Assembly (NCBI GenBank): GCA_945861315.1
Contig: CAMAUB010000095.1
Span: forward strand, 1-5,702
DNA: 5,702 nt
Direction of reading: 5' to 3'
Source: Chlamydia trachomatis
GTDB lineage: Bacteria > Chlamydiota > Chlamydiia > Chlamydiales > JAAKFR01
The notes under the pieces were generated by a model. That model was not told where the DNA came from and made no database searches. It saw only the letters and a list, made by a program, of their open reading frames with translations. Made by a program: the position numbers and the translations under genes. Shown here piece by piece: positions 1-5,702 of the stretch (its first letter is position 1; every line of letters starts with the position of its first letter).

Positions 1-49
1 AAATTCCGACTTTTCAAGTTGTTTGGGTATAGGCTGAGTTTTAATTTCC

Positions 50-78
50 TTGCAGTTTTATGAACATCTCTCTAGAAT
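50..78 (+). promoter_or_regulatory. candidate sigma70/sigma66-type promoter of rpsA
   Basis: A -35-like TTGCAG (50-55) and a -10-like TAGAAT (73-78) are separated by exactly 17 bp. The -10 matches TATAAT at 5 of 6 positions; the -35 keeps only the TTG core. Transcription would begin near position 85, giving a leader of about 30 nt before the rpsA start at 115. It is the best promoter-like match I see in the leader; a weaker alternative (TTGTTT at 19-24 with TTTAAT at 40-45) has poor 15-bp spacing. Positions 1-49 show no gene on either strand that I can support. Confidence 0.5.
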
Positions 79-99
79 TACTCCTTTGAATAGATTCTT

Positions 100-104
100 A
101 GGAG
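100..104 (+). promoter_or_regulatory. Shine-Dalgarno site of rpsA
   Basis: AGGAG lies 10 nt before the ATG at 115, followed by an A/T-rich spacer. This supports the ATG at 115 as the S1 start, together with the protein N-terminus MPNNSEYTW, which resembles the N-terminus of chlamydial S1 as I recall it. Confidence 0.75.
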
Positions 105-114
105 AAATTTTTAA

Positions 115-1857
115 ATGCCCAACAACAGTGAATATACCTGGAGCGCAAAGAACCTTCTCGACGATATACAGTTCGAGACCTCTGAAGCGGAAACCTTTAA
201 ACAGCTTTTACAATCTCCAAAAGGGAGCATGCAAGAGCAACAAGAGATGGCTCCTGGGACCATCTTGCGTGGAACAATTGTCGAAATTGGAAAAGACTTC
301 GTAGTGATCGATGTCGGTCTAAAATCTGAAGGGCTTGTGCCTGTATCAGAATTTTCAGACCCCCAAGAGCTGGTTCTCAATAGTGAGATTGAAGTTTTCT
401 TGGATCGCGCAGAAGATGAGCAAGGACAGATCGTTCTATCTCGTGAAAAAGCTTCTCGTCAACGCCAGTGGGAATTTATCCTACAGCATTGTGAAGAAGG
501 ATCCATTGTTAAAGGTAAGATTATTCGCAAAGTGAAGGGCGGCTTGATGGTCGATATTGGGATGGAAGCATTCCTGCCAGGTTCTCAAATCGACAACAAA
601 CGAATTAAAAATCTCGATGAGTATCTCGGCACAACGTGTGAATTTAAGATACTTAAAATCAATATCGAAAGAAAAAATATTGTCGTTTCTCGCAGAGAAC
701 TTCTCGAAGCTGAGCGTATTTCTAAGAAAGCTGAGCTTCTTGAGACCATCAAGGTTGGCGATGTGTGCAGCGGTTCTGTTAAAAATATCACAGACTTTGG
801 TGTCTTCCTTGACCTTGATGGAATCGATGGTCTGCTTCATATCACCGATATGACATGGAAGAGAATCAAGCACCCTTCAGAAATGGTTGATATTGGACAA
901 GACCTAGATGTTATGATTCTTAGCATCGACAAAGAGAAAGGTCGTGTCGCTCTAGGCTTAAAGCAAAAAGAACATAATCCTTGGGATGAAATTGAGAAGA
1001 AGTATGTCCCAGGAACACGTGTAAAAGGGAAGATAGTCAAGCTGCTCCCTTATGGTGCTTTCATAGAGATTGAGCCTGGCATTGAAGGATTGATTCACGT
1101 CTCTGAGATGTCTTGGGTGAAAAATGTCAGCGATCCATCAGAGCTGGTCAACAAAGGTGACGAAGTTGAAGCGATTGTTCTTTCTGTTCAAAAAGATGAG
1201 GGAAAAATTTCTCTTGGAATTAAGCAGACTGAGCACAACCCGTGGGATGAAGTTGAGAAAAAGTTTCCTCCAGGCACAAACGTTGAAGCAGAAGTCAAGA
1301 GCTTGACTAATTATGGAGCTTTTGTAGAGCTTGAGCCAGGAATTGAAGGATTGATCCACATCTCAGATATGAGTTGGATCAAAAAAGTTTCTCACCCATC
1401 TGAAATCTTCAAAAAAGGCGACAAAGTTGACGCCGTTATTCTCTCAGTAGACAAAGAGAGCAAGAAGATCACTCTTGGCGTGAAGCAGCTAAGCACAAAC
1501 CCTTGGGAATCGATTGAGAAAACAATTCCAGTAGGCTCTCTAGTTTCGGGTAAAGTGACGAAAGTTACAGCATTTGGTGCATTTGTTGAGCTTGATAATG
1601 GCATTGAAGGATTGATTCACGTTACAGAGCTATCTGATCAACCATTTGCCAAGGTAGAAGATGTCATCTCCTCAGGAGATGATATCACAGCTAAAGTGAT
1701 TAAACTTGATCCTGAACACAAGAAAGTCTCTTTATCAGTTAAAGAGTATTTGATCGAACAAAATCAAGTGAATCGTGATGATATCGTAGTTTCAAAAGCA
1801 TCTGATGATGAAAGCGAAAAAGATAATAAAAGTACGCATGCCGAGGTAGAGGGGTAA
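115..1857 (+). CDS. rpsA: 30S ribosomal protein S1
   Basis: This encodes a complete 580-residue ribosomal protein S1, the 30S subunit protein that binds mRNA upstream of the start codon and helps dock and unfold it. Six S1 (OB-fold) RNA-binding domains can be read, at roughly residues 46-112, 128-194, 215-284, 300-371, 387-458 and 474-543. Domains 1 and 2 are divergent (they contact the ribosome in E. coli S1). Domains 3-6 are close to one another, each with a GI[DE]GL[LI]H core at residues 236, 322, 409 and 496. NPW[DE]xIEK-type linkers follow domains 3, 4 and 5 (residues 288, 375, 462). The tail after residue 545 is acidic and polar. E. coli S1 is 557 residues with the same six domains, and chlamydial S1 is about 570. 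The ATG is supported by AGGAG 10 nt upstream. The gene probably has its own promoter, and a terminator follows, so it looks largely transcribed on its own. Its stop codon lies in a hairpin loop. Confidence 0.97.
   Translation: MPNNSEYTWSAKNLLDDIQFETSEAETFKQLLQSPKGSMQEQQEMAPGTILRGTIVEIGKDFVVIDVGLKSEGLVPVSEFSDPQELVLNSEIEVFLDRAEDEQGQIVLSREKASRQRQWEFILQHCEEGSIVKGKIIRKVKGGLMVDIGMEAFLPGSQIDNKRIKNLDEYLGTTCEFKILKINIERKNIVVSRRELLEAERISKKAELLETIKVGDVCSGSVKNITDFGVFLDLDGIDGLLHITDMTWKRIKHPSEMVDIGQDLDVMILSIDKEKGRVALGLKQKEHNPWDEIEKKYVPGTRVKGKIVKLLPYGAFIEIEPGIEGLIHVSEMSWVKNVSDPSELVNKGDEVEAIVLSVQKDEGKISLGIKQTEHNPWDEVEKKFPPGTNVEAEVKSLTNYGAFVELEPGIEGLIHISDMSWIKKVSHPSEIFKKGDKVDAVILSVDKESKKITLGVKQLSTNPWESIEKTIPVGSLVSGKVTKVTAFGAFVELDNGIEGLIHVTELSDQPFAKVEDVISSGDDITAKVIKLDPEHKKVSLSVKEYLIEQNQVNRDDIVVSKASDDESEKDNKSTHAEVEG
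1078..1622 (+). repeat. 23-nt direct repeat inside rpsA (domains 4 and 6)
   Basis: Positions 1078-1100 and 1600-1622 are identical over 23 nt and encode GIEGLIHV in S1 domains 4 and 6. They are 522 bp apart, exactly twice 261 bp (87 codons). The domain 5 copy, at about 1339-1361, is diverged at a few positions. The repeats reflect duplication of S1 domains kept similar by protein constraint. The feature coordinates span both copies. Confidence 0.8.
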
Positions 1858-1863
1858 CCCCTC
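1849..1863 (+). other. hairpin enclosing the rpsA stop codon
   Basis: GAGGGG (1849-1854), the stop TAA (1855-1857) and CCCCTC (1858-1863) form a perfect 6-bp GC-rich stem whose 3-nt loop is the stop codon itself. A 7-bp direct repeat GCCGAGG brackets it (1840-1846 and 1864-1870). There is no U-tract, so it is not a terminator on its own. A role in mRNA 3'-end stability is possible but inferred. Confidence 0.6.
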
Positions 1864-1866
1864 GCC

Positions 1867-1889
1867 GAGGAGCATTTAATAATGTCCTC
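1867..1889 (+). other. second 3'-UTR hairpin of rpsA
   Basis: GAGGA-g-CATT (1867-1876) pairs with AATG-TCCTC (1881-1889) with one bulged G and a 4-nt loop TAAT. It lies between the stop-codon hairpin and the terminator. The CCTC at 1860-1863 could instead pair with GAGG at 1867-1870, so this hairpin and the preceding one compete to some degree. Confidence 0.45.
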
Positions 1890-1892
1890 ATG

Positions 1893-1921
1893 AAACCGAA
1901 GGTCTATTCCTTCGGTTTTTT
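1893..1921 (+). terminator. intrinsic (Rho-independent) terminator after rpsA
   Basis: AAACCGAAGG (1893-1902) pairs perfectly with CCTTCGGTTT (1909-1918) around a 6-nt loop, with a GC-rich core CCGAAGG/CCTTCGG followed at once by six T residues (1916-1921). This is a classical terminator, 36 nt after the rpsA stop. It should separate most rpsA transcription from nusA-infB, so nusA needs its own promoter or read-through. Confidence 0.92.
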
Positions 1922-1948
1922 GTTAGGATTACTCACCTTACGTATTTT
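1920..1948 (+). promoter_or_regulatory. candidate nusA promoter, option 1
   Basis: TTGTTA (1920-1925) and TATTTT (1943-1948) are 17 bp apart and match 4 of 6 consensus bases each. The -35 overlaps the terminator T-tract and the -10 lies in the left arm of the inverted repeat. Initiation near 1955 would leave most of the left arm out of the transcript, so the long stem would not form in that RNA. The match is weak. Confidence 0.25.
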
Positions 1949-1952
1949 CCCC

Positions 1953-1980
1953 TTCACAGAGCTTGCGAGGGGGTCAAAAT
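1953..1980 (+). promoter_or_regulatory. candidate nusA promoter, option 2
   Basis: TTCACA (1953-1958) matches TTGACA at 5 of 6 positions, and CAAAAT (1975-1980), 16 bp downstream, matches TATAAT at 4 of 6. If used, the start would be near 1987 inside the inverted-repeat element, giving a leader of about 120 nt. The missing first T of the -10 makes this uncertain. Confidence 0.22.
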
Positions 1981-2000
1981 GCGAAAAGTGGGACGAAGGG

Positions 2001-2016
2001 CAACTTTATAAAGTTG
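2001..2016. repeat. 16-bp perfect palindrome in the element centre
   Basis: CAACTTTA followed by TAAAGTTG is a perfect inverted repeat. In RNA it could form a CAACUU/AAGUUG stem with a UAUA loop; in DNA it could be a dimeric protein-binding site. It sits at nearly the middle of the 157-bp element. No known operator was recognised. Confidence 0.6.
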
Positions 2017-2091
2017 GTCGAGGAGCACTCTGAAGCAGGTTGGCCTCAGCAGCTGCTCTGTGAAGAGAAAAAATACGTAAGGTGAGTTAGG

Positions 2092-2097
2092 AAGGAG
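2092..2097 (+). promoter_or_regulatory. Shine-Dalgarno site of nusA
   Basis: AAGGAG lies 8 nt before the ATG at 2106, an ideal spacing. It begins 5 nt past the end of the right arm of the inverted repeat, so the site itself stays outside the long stem, but ribosome access could still be affected by it. Confidence 0.85.
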
Positions 2098-2105
2098 TTT
2101 TAGCG

Positions 2106-3380
2106 ATGAATAAAGATCTCGTTGCCATTTTTGAATATATGGAGCGCGAAAAAGGCGTGAAGCGTGAAGTTGTCATGGACGCCATTGAAAGCGCGCTTAC
2201 TGCAGCAGCAAAAAAGAGCTTAAAGGATGAAGCCAATATCTCAATTCAAATTCATCCAAAGACTGGAAATATCGAAGTCTATTGCGAAAAAGAGATCATT
2301 GATCCCGTTGACCACCCTGCTCGGGAAATCTCTTTAGCTGCAGCTCAACTATTAGACCCGGATTGTGAAATTGGACAATTTATTGATGTTCCAGTCACCC
2401 CCTCAAATTTTGGACGCATTGCGGCTGCTACAGCACGCCAAATTATCTCTCAAAAATTGCGTGGTGCTGAACGAGATGTCATCTATGAAGAATACCGCCA
2501 CCGCATTGGAGAGATTGTCTCTGGAAATGTGAAGCGCTTTTTTAAGGGTCCAAATCTCATTGTAGACCTTGGAAAAGTTGAAGCAGTCTTACCTGGTCGC
2601 AACTACCCAAAAACAGAAAAATACCAAATTGGCAACAAAATCTATGCCCTTCTTTATGAAGTAAAAGATTTGGAGAATGGAGGAGCTGAAGTTGTTTTAA
2701 GTCGCTCGCATCCAGAATTTGTAAAGCAACTCTTTCTTCATGAAGTTCCTGAGCTCGAAGATGGCACAATTGTTATCGAGAGCGTCGTTCGTGATGCAGG
2801 CTATAGAACAAAATTAGCTGTACGCTCCAGTGATTCAAAAGTGGATCCTGTTGGGGCGTGTGTTGGGATGCGTGGGAATCGGGTTAAAAACATCATTCGT
2901 GAGCTAAATAACGAAAAAATAGATATTATTCCTTGGGCCGCAGATCCAGTGGATCTTCTTCAAAATATTCTCTCTCCTATCGAGATTCGGAAAGTTGGAC
3001 TCAATGAAGATGAGAAAATTATCGCTATTGTCGTTGATGACGCTGATTATGCGGCAGTCATTGGTAAGCGCGGGATGAATGCTCGCCTAACTGGCGCAAT
3101 GCTCGGATATGAACTTGAAGTTCAAAGAATGAGCGAGTATAATAAGGCCCTTGAAATTCAACGAATACAGTTGGCTGAGTCTGGAGATAAATCGCTAGAT
3201 GAACCTTTGCACATCGAAGGTTTTAACAAACTAATTGTTCAAAACCTTATCCATGCTGGATATGATACATTACGCAAGCTTCTGCAGGTAAATATTGATG
3301 AAGTTGCCAAAGTTCCTGGGATCAGTATTGAAATGGCCTACAGAATTTTAGAAGAAGTTAGCAAACCCCGGAGTGAATAA
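2106..3380 (+). CDS. nusA: transcription termination/antitermination factor NusA
   Basis: This encodes complete 424-residue NusA, which binds RNA polymerase near the RNA exit channel and modulates pausing, intrinsic termination and antitermination. An N-terminal polymerase-binding domain occupies about residues 1-130 and includes the helix [17 protein letters not shown]. An S1 domain begins at [10 protein letters not shown] (residue 133) and ends near 200. KH1 (about 230-280) carries [11 protein letters not shown] with the GxxG motif GMRG at 254-257. KH2 (about 300-345) carries [13 protein letters not shown] with GKRG at 320-323. The last ~55 residues hold one helix-hairpin-helix-like repeat ([13 protein letters not shown]...VAKVPGIS), where E. 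coli NusA (495 residues) has two acidic repeats. Chlamydial NusA is similarly short (about 434). AAGGAG 8 nt upstream supports the start. infB follows after 2 nt, an operon arrangement common in bacteria. Confidence 0.97.
   Translation: MNKDLVAIFEYMEREKGVKREVVMDAIESALTAAAKKSLKDEANISIQIHPKTGNIEVYCEKEIIDPVDHPAREISLAAAQLLDPDCEIGQFIDVPVTPSNFGRIAAATARQIISQKLRGAERDVIYEEYRHRIGEIVSGNVKRFFKGPNLIVDLGKVEAVLPGRNYPKTEKYQIGNKIYALLYEVKDLENGGAEVVLSRSHPEFVKQLFLHEVPELEDGTIVIESVVRDAGYRTKLAVRSSDSKVDPVGACVGMRGNRVKNIIRELNNEKIDIIPWAADPVDLLQNILSPIEIRKVGLNEDEKIIAIVVDDADYAAVIGKRGMNARLTGAMLGYELEVQRMSEYNKALEIQRIQLAESGDKSLDEPLHIEGFNKLIVQNLIHAGYDTLRKLLQVNIDEVAKVPGISIEMAYRILEEVSKPRSE
3370..3373 (+). promoter_or_regulatory. 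Shine-Dalgarno site deciding the infB TTG start
   Basis: GGAG within the last codons of nusA lies 9 nt before TTG at 3383. The infB frame has a stop (TGA, 3374-3376) just upstream, so the TTG is the first usable start codon in that open frame. This site makes nusA termination and infB initiation overlap spatially, as expected for translational coupling. Confidence 0.65.
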
Positions 3381-3382
3381 CC

Positions 3383-5702
3383 TTGGCAAAAAACTTAAAG
3401 CTCAAAATTAAAAACACACAGCTTGCAAAAGCGGTGGGCTTAGACAAAGTAAAAGCGAAACTCGCAAAAAACAAAACACCTTCTAATGCAACTGAACAGC
3501 CGGAAGTAACTAATCCTGAAGAATCTACTGTAACAGAAGAGGAGCAGCCTCGTCGTATTCGAGCTAGATCAAAATCTTCCTTCGCTCCAAAGGACGATTT
3601 TGAAGAGTCTACTTCAGAACCTCACGATATTCAAGAAATAGCAGAGATAGAAAATGATGAAGCTAAAAGCTCAATAGCCGCTTCTTGTGAAACCCAAACA
3701 GTGGCAAGCGGACTTGAAGCAATAACTGAACCTAAAAAAGCTGAAAAACTTGGGCCAACAGGAAGGCATGTTAAAGATCTTTTCAAGCCTGAGAAAAAAG
3801 AGCCGGTTTTTATTGAAAAAAAGGCTGTTGAGAAGAAAAGCGATGATAAACCTAAAGAAAAAGAAAAAACTACAAGTAGGGCTCCTTTGCAGCAGCAGCT
3901 GCTGAAGAAGGGAAAGAAAGTCAAAGATTTTAAAGACCTAAAGCCAGCAGCTAAACGCCAAACAACTAGTGCATTTGATGGACGTGATAGAGCAGGTCTT
4001 AGTGCTGGTGACGAAGAGAGATGGCGAAAAAGACGTCACATCAAACAACGCTCCACAGGTGAAGAAAATGTTATTAGACCTACAACGTTAACAATTCGTC
4101 TACCCATTACAATTAAAGATCTTGCCGTTGAGATGAAGTTGAAATCTTCACAGCTTATCCAAAAGCTCTTTATGCAAAATGCAACTTTTACGCTTAATGA
4201 CTATCTTGATGACGAGACAACTGTCCAGTTCCTCGGCAGTGAGTTTGGATGTGAAATTACAATTGACACCTCTGAAGAGGAGCGTCTTCAAATCACAAAC
4301 GAAAGCATTAAAGAAGAGATCCGTAAATACGATCCAATAGATTTAGAATTCCGCCCTCCTGTTGTGACTTTTATGGGCCATGTCGACCACGGTAAAACCA
4401 GTTTGATCGATGTCATTCGCAAAAGCAGCATTGCCGCTTCTGAAGCGGGTGCGATTACACAACACATTGGAGCCTTCAAGTGTCAAACAGCAGTTGGACC
4501 TATAACTGTTTTAGATACGCCAGGTCACGAAGCCTTCTCTGCTATGAGAGCTCGAGGAGCTGAGGTTACTGACATTGTTGTTTTGGTTGTTGCAGGTGAC
4601 GAAGGACTAAAAGAGCAAGCTAAAGAAGCGATTAATCACGCAAAAACTAGTAATGTCACAATCATAGTTGCGATTAACAAATGTGATAAGCCTAGTTTTG
4701 ATGCTGACTCAGTTTATAGAGAATTATCTGAAGTTGAGCTTCTTCCAGAAAAATGGGGCGGACAAACTATTACCGTGAATACATCGGCAGTAACTGGAGC
4801 TGGGGTTACTGAGCTACTTGAAATGTTGGCGCTACAAGCTGAAATTTTGGAATTAAAAGCCAACCCATCAGTTCGTGCTAGAGGAACTGTTTTAGAGTCA
4901 GAGCTGCATAAAGGCCTTGGATGCGTTGCAACAGTACTGGTTCAAAATGGTACGCTTAGACTTGGGGATGCACTAGTTTTTGAAAGACACTTTGGACGAG
5001 TAAAGACCATGCATGATGAGCATGGAAAAAATATTGAATTTGCTGGCCCATCTACTCCTGTTGAAATCACGGGGCTCTCAGGCCTTCCTGCGGCAGGCGA
5101 CCCATTTATTTCTGTGAAGAATGAGAAGGAAGCGCGTCACATTGCAGAATCTAGGGTGATTGGTCACCAAGAGCAAGCAATGATGAAACGTAAAGTTCTA
5201 ACTCTTGAGAACTTGATGGAAGAGGCTCCTAAAGAGAAGAAAATTCTTAATTTAATCTTACGCGCTGATGTTCAAGGTTCTGTTGAAGCATTAAAAACTT
5301 CTCTTCAAAAAATTGCATCAGACAAGGCTGAGGTCAATATTATCTTTTTGGGCGTCGGAGAAATTTCTGAGTCAGATGTTCAGCTAGCAGCAGCCTCTCA
5401 TGCAGTGATTATTGGTTTTCACACTGGAATTGAAAATCATGCTGAAAGCTTGATCAAAGAGCATAAAGTTGTCATCAAATTGCATAACATCATCTATCAT
5501 GCTGTTGATGAGGTTAAAGCGCTTCTGACTGAATTGCTCGACAAAATTGAAGAAGAGAAAGAGATGGGAGAAGCCGAGATCAAAGCGACCTTTAAATCTT
5601 CTCAACTTGGAACCATTGCCGGATGTCTTGTAACCGAAGGAATTATCAGTCGTAATCATAAGATACGCGTTGTGCGAGGTGGCGAAGTTATTTGGAAAGG
5701 TT
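3383..5702 (+). CDS. infB: translation initiation factor IF-2 (3' end outside the window)
   Basis: This encodes IF-2, the GTPase that brings fMet-tRNA to the 30S subunit and promotes subunit joining. 773 codons are present with no stop; by comparison with recalled chlamydial IF-2, about 50-55 residues are missing. Residues 1-30 are basic (KNLKLKIKN at 3-11), and 31-235 are a charged Lys/Glu-rich low-complexity extension ending in GRDRAGL and ERWRKRR blocks. The IF2-N domain is at about 237-290. The G domain (about 326-495) has GHVDHGKT (332-339), DTPGH (378-382, including the catalytic-type His), NKCD (432-435) and SA (468-469). Domain II begins near [16 protein letters not shown], domain III has ADVQGS (628-633), and the fMet-tRNA-binding C-terminal domain begins near [14 protein letters not shown] (about 731). 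The TTG start is chosen because an in-frame TGA precedes it, GGAG is 9 nt upstream, and the conserved N-terminus starts there. The first in-frame ATG is at codon 251 (4133), inside the IF2-N domain. It follows nusA by 2 nt. Confidence 0.95.
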   Translation, partial: MAKNLKLKIKNTQLAKAVGLDKVKAKLAKNKTPSNATEQPEVTNPEESTVTEEEQPRRIRARSKSSFAPKDDFEESTSEPHDIQEIAEIENDEAKSSIAASCETQTVASGLEAITEPKKAEKLGPTGRHVKDLFKPEKKEPVFIEKKAVEKKSDDKPKEKEKTTSRAPLQQQLLKKGKKVKDFKDLKPAAKRQTTSAFDGRDRAGLSAGDEERWRKRRHIKQRSTGEENVIRPTTLTIRLPITIKDLAVEMKLKSSQLIQKLFMQNATFTLNDYLDDETTVQFLGSEFGCEITIDTSEEERLQITNESIKEEIRKYDPIDLEFRPPVVTFMGHVDHGKTSLIDVIRKSSIAASEAGAITQHIGAFKCQTAVGPITVLDTPGHEAFSAMRARGAEVTDIVVLVVAGDEGLKEQAKEAINHAKTSNVTIIVAINKCDKPSFDADSVYRELSEVELLPEKWGGQTITVNTSAVTGAGVTELLEMLALQAEILELKANPSVRARGTVLESELHKGLGCVATVLVQNGTLRLGDALVFERHFGRVKTMHDEHGKNIEFAGPSTPVEITGLSGLPAAGDPFISVKNEKEARHIAESRVIGHQEQAMMKRKVLTLENLMEEAPKEKKILNLILRADVQGSVEALKTSLQKIASDKAEVNIIFLGVGEISESDVQLAAASHAVIIGFHTGIENHAESLIKEHKVVIKLHNIIYHAVDEVKALLTELLDKIEEEKEMGEAEIKATFKSSQLGTIAGCLVTEGIISRNHKIRVVRGGEVIWKG

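Larger units (their letters stand above)
1931..2087. repeat. 157-bp inverted-repeat element between rpsA and nusA
   Basis: The left arm 1931-1962 and right arm 2055-2087 are inverted copies. The outer 18 bp (ACTCACCTTACGTATTTT, 1931-1948, against 2070-2087) are perfect. There follows a 3 x 4-nt interior mismatch (1949-1951 against 2066-2069), then 11 perfect bp (CTTCACAGAGC, 1952-1962, against 2055-2065). The 92-nt centre (1963-2054) carries a 16-bp palindrome and no credible ORF. The hexamer TTAGGA flanks the element on both sides (1923-1928 and 2087-2092). The element fills most of the intergenic space and ends just before the nusA Shine-Dalgarno site. It resembles a MITE-like nonautonomous element in size and terminal symmetry, or else a large structured leader; I do not recognise a named family. 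The symmetry is directly seen; the function is unknown. Confidence 0.85.

Noticed and set aside
50..304. 84-codon + strand ORF overlapping the rpsA start
   Set aside because: It begins within the candidate rpsA promoter, has no clear ribosome binding site, and overlaps the well-supported S1 reading frame out of frame.
1392..1604. Antisense ORF of 70 codons inside rpsA
   Set aside because: It lies wholly antisense to conserved S1 domains 5-6; the low-complexity translation resembles no family, and no separate promoter or ribosome site was seen. The same applies to the other antisense and out-of-frame ORFs in 111-1604.
1963..2054. tRNA or known small RNA in the centre of the inverted repeat
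   Set aside because: I looked for a tRNA cloverleaf (metY precedes this operon in E. coli) and saw no T-loop GTTCRA motif, no CCA end and no acceptor stem; no known riboswitch core was recognised.
2054..2066. boxA-like core TGCTCT ahead of nusA (antitermination site)
   Set aside because: Only the first six bases match the rrn boxA consensus TGCTCTTTAACA; the following bases GTGAAGA do not fit, no boxB-boxC arrangement is evident, and the stretch is already explained as the right arm of the inverted repeat.
3888..3908. CAG-rich palindromic stretch in infB (GCAGCAGCAGCTGCTG)
   Set aside because: It encodes Gln/Leu residues (QQQLLKK) within the IF-2 linker and follows from codon choice; it is too short to treat as a repeat expansion.
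3631..3924. Antisense ORF of 97 codons over the IF-2 N-terminal extension
   Set aside because: Its Phe/Ser/Leu-rich translation is the reverse of the Lys/Glu-rich coding strand, a common artefact of biased composition, and not a membrane protein with independent support.
115..5702. CRISPR array, defence system, toxin-antitoxin pair or prophage genes
   Set aside because: No spaced direct repeats and no such coding regions are present; apart from the rpsA-nusA gap the window is tightly packed with housekeeping genes.

Overview
The window carries three informational genes on the + strand: rpsA (ribosomal protein S1), nusA (transcription factor NusA) and the first ~90% of infB (translation initiation factor IF-2, running off the right edge). 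The proteins look chlamydial. S1 has the residue pattern I recall from chlamydial S1 (an N-terminus MPxxxEYTW and the segment [12 protein letters not shown]). IF-2 has an N-terminus KNLKLKIKN, a conserved GRDRxGL...ERWRKRR block before the IF2-N domain, and the gene order rpsA-nusA-infB is the one known from Chlamydiae. The moderate GC (about 40-43% by eye) and the residue differences from Chlamydia trachomatis suggest an environmental, Parachlamydiales-type chlamydia. Genus cannot be fixed from this window and no database search was possible.

Layout: positions 1-114 are a leader with a good sigma70/sigma66-type promoter (50-78) and a Shine-Dalgarno site for rpsA (115-1857). The rpsA stop codon sits in the loop of a small GC-rich hairpin. 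A second hairpin and a strong intrinsic terminator (1893-1921) follow. Positions 1922-2105 are filled almost entirely by a 157-bp inverted-repeat element (1931-2087) with 29 paired positions in its arms and a 92-nt centre. The element ends 4 nt before the nusA Shine-Dalgarno site. nusA (2106-3380) is followed after 2 nt by infB, which starts with TTG and is probably translationally coupled to nusA.

Together the genes link transcription elongation/termination control (NusA) with mRNA loading on the ribosome (S1) and initiator-tRNA loading (IF-2). Unlike the gamma-proteobacterial metY-rimP-nusA-infB arrangement, there is no rimP ahead of nusA; rpsA is there instead, separated by a terminator. 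The genes themselves are ordinary housekeeping genes. The part that is not explained is the rpsA-nusA intergenic region, which could be a nonautonomous mobile element (MITE-like), a structured nusA leader, or an inserted repeat that has taken on regulatory duty.
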